This document shows positions 1 through 6,866 of a stretch of DNA of 10,092 nucleotides, piece by piece. The stretch is from Bacilli bacterium (GTDB taxonomy: Bacteria; Bacillota_I; Bacilli_A; RFN20; CAG-288): positions 1 through 10,092 of the forward strand of contig CAAFJQ010000060.1 of the NCBI GenBank assembly GCA_900763245.1. Direction: 5' to 3'. The notes under the pieces are model-generated. The model was not told where the DNA came from, did not search any database, and was given only the letters and a program-made list of their open reading frames with translations. Every line of letters begins with the position of its first letter. Position 1 is the first letter of the stretch. A program made the position numbers and the translations under genes.

Positions 1-3
1 CAT

Positions 4-14
4 TAGTTTTACAG
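4..14 (+). repeat. IS left terminal inverted repeat
   Basis: TAGTTTTACAG, a perfect 11-bp match to the reverse complement of 2254-2264. Similarity stops just inside and just outside this block, so I place the IS tip at base 4. Confidence 0.8.
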
Positions 15-35
15 TTGATTTTCAAAAAGAGCGAT

Positions 36-105
36 AAAAAGCCAGGTTTAAAGCCTTCGCACAGATTTTTCTGTGGTATATGGCTTCAAATCCTGGCTGT
101 TTTTT
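36..105. terminator. Bidirectional terminator-like hairpin at IS left end
   Basis: Arm 41-55 pairs with 82-97: six G/C-rich pairs (GCCAGG with CCTGGC), then a bulge, three pairs, one mismatch and five more pairs. An inner hairpin CACAG/CTGTG (60-64 with 71-75) caps it. On the minus strand the stem is followed directly by five Ts (40-36), which would end the transposase transcript. On the plus strand it is followed by TG and six Ts (100-105), which could stop transcripts entering from the left flank. The outer GCCAGG also forms the subterminal inverted repeat, so the site may serve transposition too. Confidence 0.7.
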
Positions 106-126
106 ATGTCTTTTTCAGGCCGTCTC

Positions 127-2118
127 CTACAGTTTCAGTCCGCTGTATTCCTCCAGCCTGTCTATCCTGAGGACCTGCTTCGTGAGGCTGAGCTTGAATG
201 CCTTCGCCATCAGCGTGCTCATGTCCGTCTTCTTGCTTCCGTTGATGAAATAGTATCCCTCCTTTGCGAAGAACTTCCTTCCCGTCATGTTCCTGAGCTC
301 TGCTATCACGCTGTCCATCGTGACGATGCTGCCATCGGCCCTTCCGAGCTTTTCGGTTCTGTGGCCTTCCTCCTGGTAGAGCCTGTACATCATGTATCGA
401 AGCGTCTGGAGCGCGAGGCAGACGACGGTGAAGTGACCGATGACATGGTCCTTCGTCTTCAGGTAGATCGGGAAGCAGTTCAGGTTTGTCTTCATCGTCC
501 TGAAGCAGTACTCAATCTGCCATCTCATCCTCGAGGCAAGGTACAGGTCCTTCGCGGAATCGCCGAGGTTGGTCGCCTGGACATAGTATCCCAGGTATCT
601 CTCGGCCTCGTCGAAGGCCTCCTCGTCGACGGTGACAAGCTGCTCCTCTGCGACCTCGCCCTCGGAGGTGGCATGGTCGCAGTCCAGGAATCCCCTCAGC
701 TCCTTTGGGATGGCGTCCAGTCTCTTTCCGCTTCCGGCAAGCTCCCTGGCTTTTCTTCTCTTCTCGTCGAGCTCCCTCTTCTGCAAAAGATAGTATTTCA
801 TGGAGAACGAGACGAGAAGGCGCGAGAAGATTCCCGCCTTTCCCTCCGTCTCCTTCCTGGTATATGTCGTTTTCGAATACGTGACCGAATAGTCCGTGTT
901 CTCGTCGTCCTTCGCGTCGTCGGTCTTGGGATCGAAGTCGGTCTCCGTCCACTTCCTTCTCTTTCCCTTTCCCTTCTCCGCCACCCTCTTCTTGACGGAG
1001 AGCATGAACCATGCGTCCTTGTAGACGGTCCTGGACAGGATGCGGTCGGCCTCGGCATGGTTTCCGGCTGCCATGGCCTCCTCGTATTTCCGTTTCAGGT
1101 CAGAGGCCTTTTCCTCTTTTCCTTCGGAATCCCTGAATCCCGAGTCGTTCACGACCCATGCCTTCACATAGTCGGGGACCGTCGTCCCGGCTATTGGCTG
1201 CGTCGTTATGTATGCCCTGCCCTCCTTCGAAAGGTACATCTTGTTGGAGAAGGAGCAAAGGCCCGCATCCGTGCAGACGACGATGTTCTCCATCGGTATG
1301 TGCGGGTTGATCGCGGCAATCTGCTCGGAAAGCGTGGGCTGCTCGTTCCTGTTCCCCTTGAAGACGAGCATTCCGACGATGAATCCCCACTCGTCTATCA
1401 GAAGGCCCATCTGGACAAGCGGGGCGAATATTCCTTCCTTGCTCTTCTTCATTCCGAGGAGCTCTCCCTCGGAGCCCTGGGTGTAGTAGAAGTTCGTGCA
1501 GTCGTAGAAATAGAGCTTCGTCTCCTTGCCCATCAGCTTCCTGATCTTCTTGTACGAGTAGGCGTTGATCTCGTCGCTGTGCCTGGCGAGGACGTCGAGC
1601 GAGCGGTAGACGTGCTGCAGTGCGACCTCGTCCGGAAAAGGGACGCCGCTATCGGAAAGGTACATGTGGCGCTTGCTTCCGGGGTCCAGGATCTGCGAGC
1701 AGATGAGAGCCCCGGCGACCGAGCGGAGGTCGAAGCGGTACTTGGACTTCGTCTCGCCCTTCAGCGCGTCGAGCTTCTGAAGGATCCCGAGCTCGTTGAG
1801 GAAATGGCTGATGTAGACCGATCCCAGGCGGACGTCGTCGTCGACGCAGTCCGCCTCCTCCGAGAAGACGACGGTGGCCGTCCCCTTCTCCCGCTTCCAT
1901 CTGGCATAGGCCTCGTTGGCCTTCCTGACGATCTCGTCCTCGTCCCTGAAGTCAGAGTACTTCCCGAGGATGGAGATGGTGACGGAGGTGGAGCCCGTTG
2001 CCGTCCTCACCGACTTCTTGACGTAGACGTTGCAGGGCTCGCCGTCCCTGTTGTAGTTGACGGATATCTTGTATCCTCTTTCCTTGCCTTCGTGGCTTTT
2101 GAGTATTTGTTTTTCCAT
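127..2118 (-). CDS. IS1634-family DDE transposase
   Basis: This 663-residue protein should cut and rejoin the ends of the surrounding IS. The RNase H-like DDE triad is visible: first Asp in YDCTNFYY (about D206), second Asp in VVCTDAGLCS (about D284), and Glu in RWQIEYCFRTMK (about E536), which is the IS4-superfamily Y/W-R-E-K signature. A long insertion with a charged, Lys/Arg- and Asp-rich stretch (about residues 370-420) lies between the second Asp and the Glu, as expected for this superfamily. Two in-frame ATGs lie further upstream, but the one at 2142 overlaps the -10 box, so I chose the ATG at 2118, preceded by AAGGAAG (2134-2128). Codon use is GC-rich, unlike every other gene here. The protein looks full length and uninterrupted, so it is probably functional. 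Confidence 0.9.
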   Translation of the reverse strand: MEKQILKSHEGKERGYKISVNYNRDGEPCNVYVKKSVRTATGSTSVTISILGKYSDFRDEDEIVRKANEAYARWKREKGTATVVFSEEADCVDDDVRLGSVYISHFLNELGILQKLDALKGETKSKYRFDLRSVAGALICSQILDPGSKRHMYLSDSGVPFPDEVALQHVYRSLDVLARHSDEINAYSYKKIRKLMGKETKLYFYDCTNFYYTQGSEGELLGMKKSKEGIFAPLVQMGLLIDEWGFIVGMLVFKGNRNEQPTLSEQIAAINPHIPMENIVVCTDAGLCSFSNKMYLSKEGRAYITTQPIAGTTVPDYVKAWVVNDSGFRDSEGKEEKASDLKRKYEEAMAAGNHAEADRILSRTVYKDAWFMLSVKKRVAEKGKGKRRKWTETDFDPKTDDAKDDENTDYSVTYSKTTYTRKETEGKAGIFSRLLVSFSMKYYLLQKRELDEKRRKARELAGSGKRLDAIPKELRGFLDCDHATSEGEVAEEQLVTVDEEAFDEAERYLGYYVQATNLGDSAKDLYLASRMRWQIEYCFRTMKTNLNCFPIYLKTKDHVIGHFTVVCLALQTLRYMMYRLYQEEGHRTEKLGRADGSIVTMDSVIAELRNMTGRKFFAKEGYYFINGSKKTDMSTLMAKAFKLSLTKQVLRIDRLEEYSGLKL

Positions 2119-2139
2119 GGCCTGTTTCTTCCTTGCTTT

Positions 2140-2166
2140 CATTATACCATATATACCACATATACC
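2140..2166 (-). repeat. Three 9-bp tandem repeats over the transposase promoter
   Basis: Read on the minus strand the units are GGTATATGT, GGTATATAT and GGTATAATG, in exact 9-bp register. They fill the spacer and the -10 box. A further copy of TGTGGTATATGG lies in inverted orientation at the IS left end (72-83). This arrangement would suit a site where transposase binds both ends and shuts off its own promoter, but that role is inferred. Confidence 0.55.
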
Positions 2167-2170
2167 ACAA
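2141..2170 (-). promoter_or_regulatory. Transposase promoter
   Basis: On the minus strand a perfect TATAAT (2146-2141) follows TTGTGG (2170-2165) after 18 bp. Transcription would begin near 2134, giving a leader of only about 16 nt that starts at the ribosome binding site. Confidence 0.6.
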
Positions 2171-2183
2171 GAAAAATATGCAC

Positions 2184-2211
2184 TTGACATACAAAAAAAG
2201 ACCCTTATACG
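2184..2211 (+). promoter_or_regulatory. Possible outward-facing promoter at IS right end
   Basis: A perfect TTGACA (2184-2189) is followed 16 bp later by TATACG (2206-2211, four of six consensus bases). It faces out of the IS toward the aminotransferase. No ORF starts between here and 2467. The weak -10 box keeps confidence low. Confidence 0.3.
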
Positions 2212-2224
2212 TAGTATAAGAGCC
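2193..2224 (-). terminator. Inward-facing terminator upstream of transposase
   Basis: On the minus strand an 11-bp stem (GGCTCTTATAC paired with GTATAAGGGTC, two G-U pairs, 3-nt loop) is followed at once by seven Ts (2199-2193). It lies upstream of the transposase promoter, so it cannot end the transposase message; it would block transcripts entering from the right flank. Confidence 0.6.
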
Positions 2225-2253
2225 TGGCTGTTCGGTTCGGATTCCTAATTATT

Positions 2254-2264
2254 CTGTAAAACTA
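2254..2264 (-). repeat. IS right terminal inverted repeat
   Basis: CTGTAAAACTA on the plus strand, the reverse complement of the left repeat at 4-14. The bases outside it (CCG onward) do not match the three visible bases left of the IS (CAT). Confidence 0.8.
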
Positions 2265-2406
2265 CCGTCTACAATTGATTAAGGAAAAATTGTCCATAAC
2301 TATTGCTATTTGTCTCTGACAGTATATTTATCGCAAGAATAAAAAGCAAGATCTAGGAGAAAAAAGACTTGCATCGTTAAAAGCTCTTACATCAAGTGCA
2401 TTTCTA

Positions 2407-2435
2407 TTGCGGTGGTAGTTGGCGGTGATTAAAAT
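2407..2435 (+). promoter_or_regulatory. Promoter of the aminotransferase gene
   Basis: TTGCGG (2407-2412) and TAAAAT (2430-2435) are separated by 17 bp, predicting a start near 2442 and a leader of about 25 nt. An imperfect inverted repeat (TGATTAAAA at 2426-2434 with TTTTAAATCA at 2443-2452) covers the -10 box and start point and could be an operator. The rest of 2265-2406 shows no gene or clear structure. Confidence 0.45.
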
Positions 2436-2466
2436 ATTTTCGTTTTAAATCATCTGTGAGGAAACC

Positions 2467-3696
2467 ATGAAAGATTACGTTGCACAAAGAAGCCGACAGG
2501 AAGTCAGCAAAACGGATATCTTAGCCATTAATTCTCAAGCTATTGCAGATAGAAACAGCGGCAATACGGTCATCAATGCTTCTACCGGCGTCTTTCTGAA
2601 TGAAGACAGGAAACTCGGAAGTGTCAAGCTGATTTCGGATGCGCTAGAAACACACATCACTGATAAGTTGTCTTATTCCAATGTCTATGGGGATGAAGAT
2701 TACCTCTCTTCTGTCATGACATTCATCTTCAAAGAAAGAGAAAAAGAACTTTCTTCGCTTTATTATCCCTTCATCGGTTCCACTCTTGGTGGAACAGGTG
2801 CTATCTCCATCGCCTTTCATCTTTTCCAGGATGAAAATCAGAGCGTCCTTCTTCCTTCGATCATGTGGACAAACTATATGCTTATCGCAAAGAAAGCATC
2901 TTTGACCTATAAGAAATATGAAATGTTTACTACTGAAGGCACATTCAATCTTCAAAGCGTCAAAGAAAAAATAGAAGAAGCAAAGAAAAAACATGACCGC
3001 GTTCTTTTAGTCATCAATGATCCCTGCCATAACCCGACAGGATATTGTATGAGCGAAGAAGAGTACGATGGTTTATTCGCTCTCCTTGATGAAGAAGGAA
3101 AAGACTGCAATCTTACTGTTCTTTTTGATATTGCCTATATCGCCTTCTTCCATATTCCGAACAGAAAATGCGCTCTTATCGATAAGCTGTTAGAGAAAAA
3201 ACATTCCTTTATGCCGCTTATCGCATTCTCCTGTTCGAAAGTCTTCGGCCTTTATGGTTTAAGAGTCGGAGCTTTTATCGCTTTACCTTCTGACAAGGAT
3301 GAATCAGAAGAGATCAGTCGCGCTTTCGGTGCGGAAGCAAGAGGCACCTACTCTGTACCAAACGGCCCTGTACAGCACTGCATCGGCGAGGTTCTCAAAG
3401 ATGAGAAGAACCTGGAAGAACTCGAAGACGAAATCAATCTCAATACGATGGAACTGGCAAGAAGAAGCAAAGTCCTTCTTTCAAGTTTAGAGAAGAATCA
3501 TATTCCTCATTATCCTTATAGCTGCGGATTTTTTGTCTCTTTGAAAGTCAAAGATGCCAATAGAATCGCAGAAGAGATGAAGAAAGAACACATGTATGTT
3601 GTTCCGATTGCAGAGGATACTCTTCGCCTTGCAATATCGGGCATGACTGAAAAAGAAATCGTCACACTTGTCGACGAACTTGAAAAACACCTCTGA
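2467..3696 (+). CDS. PLP-dependent aminotransferase, class I/II (aspartate/aromatic type)
   Basis: This 409-residue enzyme should move an amino group between an amino acid and a 2-oxo acid using pyridoxal phosphate in the cytoplasm. The fold-type I landmarks are all present: NPTG at about 189-192, DIAY at 221-224 (the Asp that contacts the PLP ring nitrogen and the Tyr that contacts its oxygen), SCSKVFGLYGLRVGAF with Schiff-base Lys258 and phosphate-binding Arg266, and a C-terminal Arg387 in TLRLAISG that would hold the substrate carboxylate. Length is normal for the family. The start follows GTGAGG at 2456-2461. It is transcribed alone, between its own promoter and a hairpin. Its substrate cannot be read from sequence; aspartate or aromatic amino acids are the likeliest. 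The nearby IS sits about 200 bp upstream and leaves the gene intact. Confidence 0.88.
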   Translation: MKDYVAQRSRQEVSKTDILAINSQAIADRNSGNTVINASTGVFLNEDRKLGSVKLISDALETHITDKLSYSNVYGDEDYLSSVMTFIFKEREKELSSLYYPFIGSTLGGTGAISIAFHLFQDENQSVLLPSIMWTNYMLIAKKASLTYKKYEMFTTEGTFNLQSVKEKIEEAKKKHDRVLLVINDPCHNPTGYCMSEEEYDGLFALLDEEGKDCNLTVLFDIAYIAFFHIPNRKCALIDKLLEKKHSFMPLIAFSCSKVFGLYGLRVGAFIALPSDKDESEEISRAFGAEARGTYSVPNGPVQHCIGEVLKDEKNLEELEDEINLNTMELARRSKVLLSSLEKNHIPHYPYSCGFFVSLKVKDANRIAEEMKKEHMYVVPIAEDTLRLAISGMTEKEIVTLVDELEKHL

Positions 3697-3720
3697 ATAA
3701 AACTGCTATACTGATTTTAG

Positions 3721-3746
3721 CTATCTTTTTCCTTTGGAAAAGATAG
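3721..3746 (+). other. Hairpin after the aminotransferase gene
   Basis: CTATCTTTTTCC and GGAAAAGATAG pair over 11 bp with one bulged T and a TTT loop. No T-run follows on either strand, so it is not a standard intrinsic terminator; it may protect the 3' end of the message. Its right arm contains the -35 box of the next promoter. Confidence 0.5.
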
Positions 3747-3762
3747 GCAAAGCCACTATACT
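3734..3762 (+). promoter_or_regulatory. Promoter of the six-gene operon
   Basis: TTGGAA (3734-3739) and TATACT (3757-3762) are 17 bp apart, predicting a start near 3769 and a leader of about 20 nt that ends in a strong AGGAGG (3778-3783) ribosome binding site. Confidence 0.6.
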
Positions 3763-3789
3763 ATTAGCAGGTAATGTAGGAGGCAAAAC

Positions 3790-4770
3790 ATGAAAAAAGT
3801 AAGCATCATCATTCCTTGCTATAACGAGGAAGAAGCCTTACCGCTTTATTTTGAAGCCGTTGACCCTATCATCAGCAAAATCGAAGGCTACACCTTTGAC
3901 TTTGTTCTTGTTAATGATGGAAGCAAAGACAAGACGTTGGAAGTGATGAATGACATCTATATGAAAAGAAATGATGTCACAGTCGTCAACGAAACAAGAA
4001 ACTACGGACAAAACGCTGCCTTGACTGCTGGACTTCTATCAGCGACAGGCGACTATGTCATCATGATGGATGTCGATCTTCAGGATCCAGTCGATCTCAT
4101 TCCTAAAATCTGTGAGAAGTTCACAGAGGGTTATGAAGTCGTCAATCCGCATCGCTCCAATAGAAAAGAAGACTCTTGGTTCAAACGCACGACTGCTGGA
4201 ATCTTTTATAAGTTCATCAACTTTCTTGAAGGCAAGGAAGTCATTCCCGAAAATGTCAACTGCTATCGCGGTTTGTCAAGAAGAGCAGTCGATGCCATCA
4301 ATGCCTTAGAGGAAAAAGACAGATTCTATGTCTCTTTGATTCCGCTTGTCGGCTTTAAGACAACAAGCATCGATTTCACAAGACAGAAGAGAACAGTCGG
4401 CAAATCGAAATATTCCCTCAGCAAGCTGTTCAATCACGCCTTCAACCTCATTTCGACAACGACGGCAAAGCCCTTATACTTCCCAATCAAATTCGGAGCG
4501 ATCTCTTCCTGTGTCTGCTTTGTCTTTTCTGTGCTGTTCATCATTCTGTTCTGCTGTCTTACCAGAGGAAACTTTGCTCATCTCTTGATGTTCTTCATCT
4601 TCCTTCTTGGCTTCTTTGCAAGCATCATCATCTTCTTCATCGGCATCAACTCACTTTATATGCATAACATCTTGATCAATACCAGAAACAGACCGACAAC
4701 CAATATTGAAACGGTCTTTAGACCTGAAGACAAACTTAACAATTTAGAAAACAAAGGAGAAAACGAATAA
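3790..4770 (+). CDS. Membrane-anchored GT2 glycosyltransferase (GtrB/DPM1-like)
   Basis: This 326-residue protein probably transfers a sugar from a nucleotide sugar to a polyprenyl phosphate at the inner face of the membrane. The GT-A domain opens with VSIIIPCYNEE (4-14), followed by VNDGSKDKT (41-49), the metal-binding DVDLQDP (94-100) and RQKRTVGKSKYSL (198-210), a pattern typical of the GtrB/DPM1 group. Two hydrophobic segments (about 234-256 and 264-287) anchor the C-terminus, as in bacterial GtrB proteins. It heads the operon, after AGGAGG six bases upstream, and its stop overlaps the next start by one base (TAATG). The lipid-linked sugar could feed wall-polymer or glycolipid decoration, but no flippase or acceptor transferase is present here, so the pathway is unknown. 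Confidence 0.87.
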   Translation: MKKVSIIIPCYNEEEALPLYFEAVDPIISKIEGYTFDFVLVNDGSKDKTLEVMNDIYMKRNDVTVVNETRNYGQNAALTAGLLSATGDYVIMMDVDLQDPVDLIPKICEKFTEGYEVVNPHRSNRKEDSWFKRTTAGIFYKFINFLEGKEVIPENVNCYRGLSRRAVDAINALEEKDRFYVSLIPLVGFKTTSIDFTRQKRTVGKSKYSLSKLFNHAFNLISTTTAKPLYFPIKFGAISSCVCFVFSVLFIILFCCLTRGNFAHLLMFFIFLLGFFASIIIFFIGINSLYMHNILINTRNRPTTNIETVFRPEDKLNNLENKGENE

Positions 4771-5372
4771 TGAATATTTGGCATGATATCAATCCTGAAA
4801 AGGTAAAAGAGGATGACTTCACATCTGTCATCGAAATTTCAAAAGGAAGCAAATGCAAATACGAGCTCGATAAAGAGACCGGTATGTTAAGACTGGACAG
4901 ACTTCTCTTTACAGCGACGTTCTATCCTGCAAACTACGGATTCATTCCGCTCACTTTTGCACAGGACAACGACCCTCTTGATGTCCTTGTCTTATCCGAA
5001 GAGCCCATCGTTCCTCTCACGCTTGTCCAGAGCAAACCGATTGGTATGATCAGAATGGTCGATCAGGGATATATCGACGAAAAGATCATCGCTGTCTGCA
5101 AAGGCGATCCTTTCTATTGCCACTTCAATGATTTGAGCGAACTTCCTGGATTTGTCGGAAATGAAATCCGTCACTTCTTCAGAGTCTATAAGGCTTTGGA
5201 AGGAAAGACAACCAATGTCACAGCCATCAAGGGAAGAGAAGACGCTATCAAAGCCATTCACAAATCTCTTGAAGCCTATAAGCAGTACAGAGCCGGTGAA
5301 TTCAAAGCCTATGCTCCTGCCTTCAAGGAAGGTGAACCTATCACGGAGAAGAAAGCTCCGAAGATCTACTAG
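4770..5372 (+). CDS. ppa: Inorganic pyrophosphatase, family I
   Basis: This 200-residue soluble enzyme hydrolyses pyrophosphate to two phosphates with Mg2+, pulling biosynthetic reactions forward. The family signature DNDPLDV (66-72) is present, and by comparison with the E. coli enzyme every catalytic position can be matched: E22, K30, E32, R44, Y56, D66, D68, D71, D98, D103, K105, Y140 and K141. Length is close to the family's 175-180 plus a short C-terminal tail of about 25 residues (EFKAYAPAFKEGEP onward) that is not part of the core. Translation is likely coupled to the preceding glycosyltransferase through the one-base overlap, helped by AAAGGAG just upstream. It is not the family II (DHH) enzyme common in many Firmicutes. 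Confidence 0.93.
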   Translation: MNIWHDINPEKVKEDDFTSVIEISKGSKCKYELDKETGMLRLDRLLFTATFYPANYGFIPLTFAQDNDPLDVLVLSEEPIVPLTLVQSKPIGMIRMVDQGYIDEKIIAVCKGDPFYCHFNDLSELPGFVGNEIRHFFRVYKALEGKTTNVTAIKGREDAIKAIHKSLEAYKQYRAGEFKAYAPAFKEGEPITEKKAPKIY

Positions 5373-5374
5373 TT

Positions 5375-5929
5375 ATGGTCCGATTCCTTTTTGTGAGACA
5401 TGGTCATACTGCCTATAACGAAAAACACCTCCTTCAAGGCCAAAGAGATATCCCATTAAGCCCTTTAGGAAGAGAGGATGCTTTAAAGACCAAACTCGCT
5501 CTAAAGGATGAAAAAATCGATGAGATCTATACCTCTCCTCTAAAGAGAGCGAAGGAGACTGCAGAGATTATCAATGAAGACAGAAAGGTTCCTCTTTATG
5601 TCGCTGATGACATCATCGAGATGAATTACGGAGACTTAGAAGGGCTGTCTACAAAAGAGGTCGGGCTCGGTGTGAGAAGAGGAATGTTCTTCAGCCGTTA
5701 TCCGCACGGCGAAAACTATTTTGAAGTCGCTCTTCGCGTCTATCCCTTCTTGAAAAAGCTCGAAGAAAAATACAAGGATGAAGATAAGACGATTCTTTTA
5801 GTTGCTCATATGGGCGTATACCGCGTCATCAGAAGCTATTTTGCCGATATGACCAATGATGAATTTGCAACCTGTCGTGTTGAAAACTGCCAGATCATTC
5901 ATCTGCCTATGAAAGGAGAAAAAGAATGA
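5375..5929 (+). CDS. Histidine phosphatase family protein (phosphoglycerate mutase-like)
   Basis: This 184-residue protein belongs to branch 1 of the histidine phosphatase superfamily and should remove phosphate from a small molecule through a phosphohistidine. The catalytic set is complete: R8-H9-G10 in FLFVRHGHT, R58 in SPLKRAKET, proton donor E82 in EMNYGDLEG, and H145 in VAHMGVYR. It is shorter than true glycolytic phosphoglycerate mutase (about 230-250 residues), so a broad-specificity phosphatase is more likely; CobC- or PhoE-like roles are possible. The start lies two bases after the previous stop and has no clear ribosome binding site, which implies translational coupling; the RHG motif needs this early start. 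Its stop overlaps the next gene as ATGA. Confidence 0.87.
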   Translation: MVRFLFVRHGHTAYNEKHLLQGQRDIPLSPLGREDALKTKLALKDEKIDEIYTSPLKRAKETAEIINEDRKVPLYVADDIIEMNYGDLEGLSTKEVGLGVRRGMFFSRYPHGENYFEVALRVYPFLKKLEEKYKDEDKTILLVAHMGVYRVIRSYFADMTNDEFATCRVENCQIIHLPMKGEKE

Positions 5930-6219
5930 CATATACCTATACTGCTCTTTTATATCATCTTGACAAAGAGACGATATTCACTTTCACTTCTCTTCCTTCC
6001 GGCATCCTATCCATTGATAAGAATGAGGATGAAAAGGAAGCTGTCGAAGAAGTTCTGATGGAACTTCTTTCCGATGAAGAATTCCTTCCCCATGATATGC
6101 TTCCTACTGACGTTATTCCGACAGAGGAAGAGAAAAAAAGAATGGTCGAATCTGTCTTTCTTATTCCTTATGATGAAACGAAAACAAGAGTCATCACTGT
6201 TTCAGTCGATGACGAATAG
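5926..6219 (+). CDS. Small HicB-like protein, function unknown
   Basis: This 97-residue acidic protein has no family I can assign firmly. Its layout resembles the partial RNase H fold of HicB-type proteins: a strand YTYTALLYHL, a second strand TIFTFTSLP ending in the Pro seen in HicB's 'PDLPG' turn, a helix rich in Glu (DEKEAVEEVLMELLSD), then a loop with LPTDVIPTEEE and a final strand. There is no helix-turn-helix or ribbon-helix-helix tail, and no HicA toxin (a small double-stranded RNA-binding protein of about 60-80 residues) on either side, so a toxin-antitoxin role is not supported. The start overlaps the preceding stop by four bases and has AAAGGAG just upstream. It is probably cytoplasmic; no signal peptide or membrane segment is visible. 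Confidence 0.7.
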   Translation: MTYTYTALLYHLDKETIFTFTSLPSGILSIDKNEDEKEAVEEVLMELLSDEEFLPHDMLPTDVIPTEEEKKRMVESVFLIPYDETKTRVITVSVDDE

Positions 6220-6227
6220 AGGCGATT

Positions 6228-6863
6228 ATGAATACGCTTAGATATGCAAGAAAAGTCACAAAAGGCGATCTTCTCTATCATGACTATCTTCTCATTGACA
6301 AAATCGAAAAGAAGATGATCTACACCAAAGAAGAGGAAACCGGAAAACAAAGCTTATTGAACTATAAGAAGAAAACCGCATCCTCTTTTACAAAGATCAT
6401 CGAAAAATACAAAGAGAAGGGTTTTGAACTGATTGAAAAAGATGGTGCCGATGACCGCATCAGACAGGCCGATGTGATTCAGGGAATCGATCTTCATGTC
6501 GATGTCTCTACCTATGCTGATTACTGCAAGGTGAGACCGGAAAGAGGAAGCTATTTTTCCTTTGAAAAAATTCAAAGAGCTGTCGATTATTACCTCGATG
6601 ATGAGATTTCCTTCTTCAAGCTTCGTTACTGGTGCCAGTTCTTTGCTCTTGCTGTTGAAGAATCCTTCTCCTATCCTCTTACCTCACAGAATACGTTCCA
6701 GTATGCTGTGATCAAATGCTTAAGCGACCATATGATCACAGGCAAGAGAATGGTCGATGATGAAGAGATCAAAGAAGATATCAGAAAAGTCATGCCTGAG
6801 ATTTATTCTATGCGCGACAAATACTATAAGATGATCGGTTTAGGACTTCTAAAAGGAGAGTAA
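6228..6863 (+). CDS. Hypothetical protein, 211 aa
   Basis: I do not recognise this protein. It is soluble, with no signal peptide, membrane segment or clear catalytic motif. The first 70 residues are highly charged and Lys-rich (KKMIYTKEEETGKQS and a predicted helix around IIEKYKEKGFELIEK). A middle segment (about 85-115) is followed by an aromatic helical part (YYLDDEISFFKLRYWCQFFA, then residues up to about 150), and the C-terminal third is charged and helical. The start follows AGAGGCG, eight bases after the previous stop. Its codon use matches its neighbours, and it is placed between two phosphatases in one operon, so it is a resident gene rather than an insertion. A protein-binding or regulatory role is possible, but nothing in the sequence shows it. 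Confidence 0.75.
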   Translation: MNTLRYARKVTKGDLLYHDYLLIDKIEKKMIYTKEEETGKQSLLNYKKKTASSFTKIIEKYKEKGFELIEKDGADDRIRQADVIQGIDLHVDVSTYADYCKVRPERGSYFSFEKIQRAVDYYLDDEISFFKLRYWCQFFALAVEESFSYPLTSQNTFQYAVIKCLSDHMITGKRMVDDEEIKEDIRKVMPEIYSMRDKYYKMIGLGLLKGE

Positions 6864-6866
6864 TAT

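Larger units (their letters stand above)
4..2264 (-). mobile_element. IS1634-type insertion sequence (IS4 superfamily), complete
   Basis: The element is bounded by the 11-bp perfect inverted repeat TAGTTTTACAG (4-14, and reverse-complemented at 2254-2264) and carries one full-length DDE transposase on the minus strand. A second, subterminal inverted pair AGCCAGG lies at almost the same distance from each tip (40-46 and 2229-2223). The interior is clearly richer in G and C than the genes to its right, which suggests recent acquisition from a different base-composition background. The left tip is only three bases from the window edge, so a target duplication cannot be tested; IS1634 itself is known for unusually long, variable target duplications. 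No frameshift or stop interrupts the transposase, so the copy may be active. Confidence 0.85.

Noticed and set aside
73..2187. A 704-codon plus-strand open frame across the IS
   Set aside because: It runs opposite the DDE transposase, starts with GTG, and has no recognisable domain. The GC-rich codon use of the transposase explains the lack of stops on the other strand.
2119..2190. Upstream in-frame starts for the transposase (2190 and 2142)
   Set aside because: The 2142 ATG overlaps the TATAAT box and the 2190 ATG lies upstream of the promoter; the 2118 ATG has a ribosome binding site at a good distance.
1..2275. A target-site duplication around the IS
   Set aside because: Only three bases of left flank are visible (CAT) and they do not match the right flank (CCG onward), so no duplication can be shown.
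5926..6863. A HicAB toxin-antitoxin pair
   Set aside because: The small protein only resembles HicB in outline, and neither neighbour is a HicA-like RNA-binding toxin; the 211-aa partner is too long and shows no matching motif.
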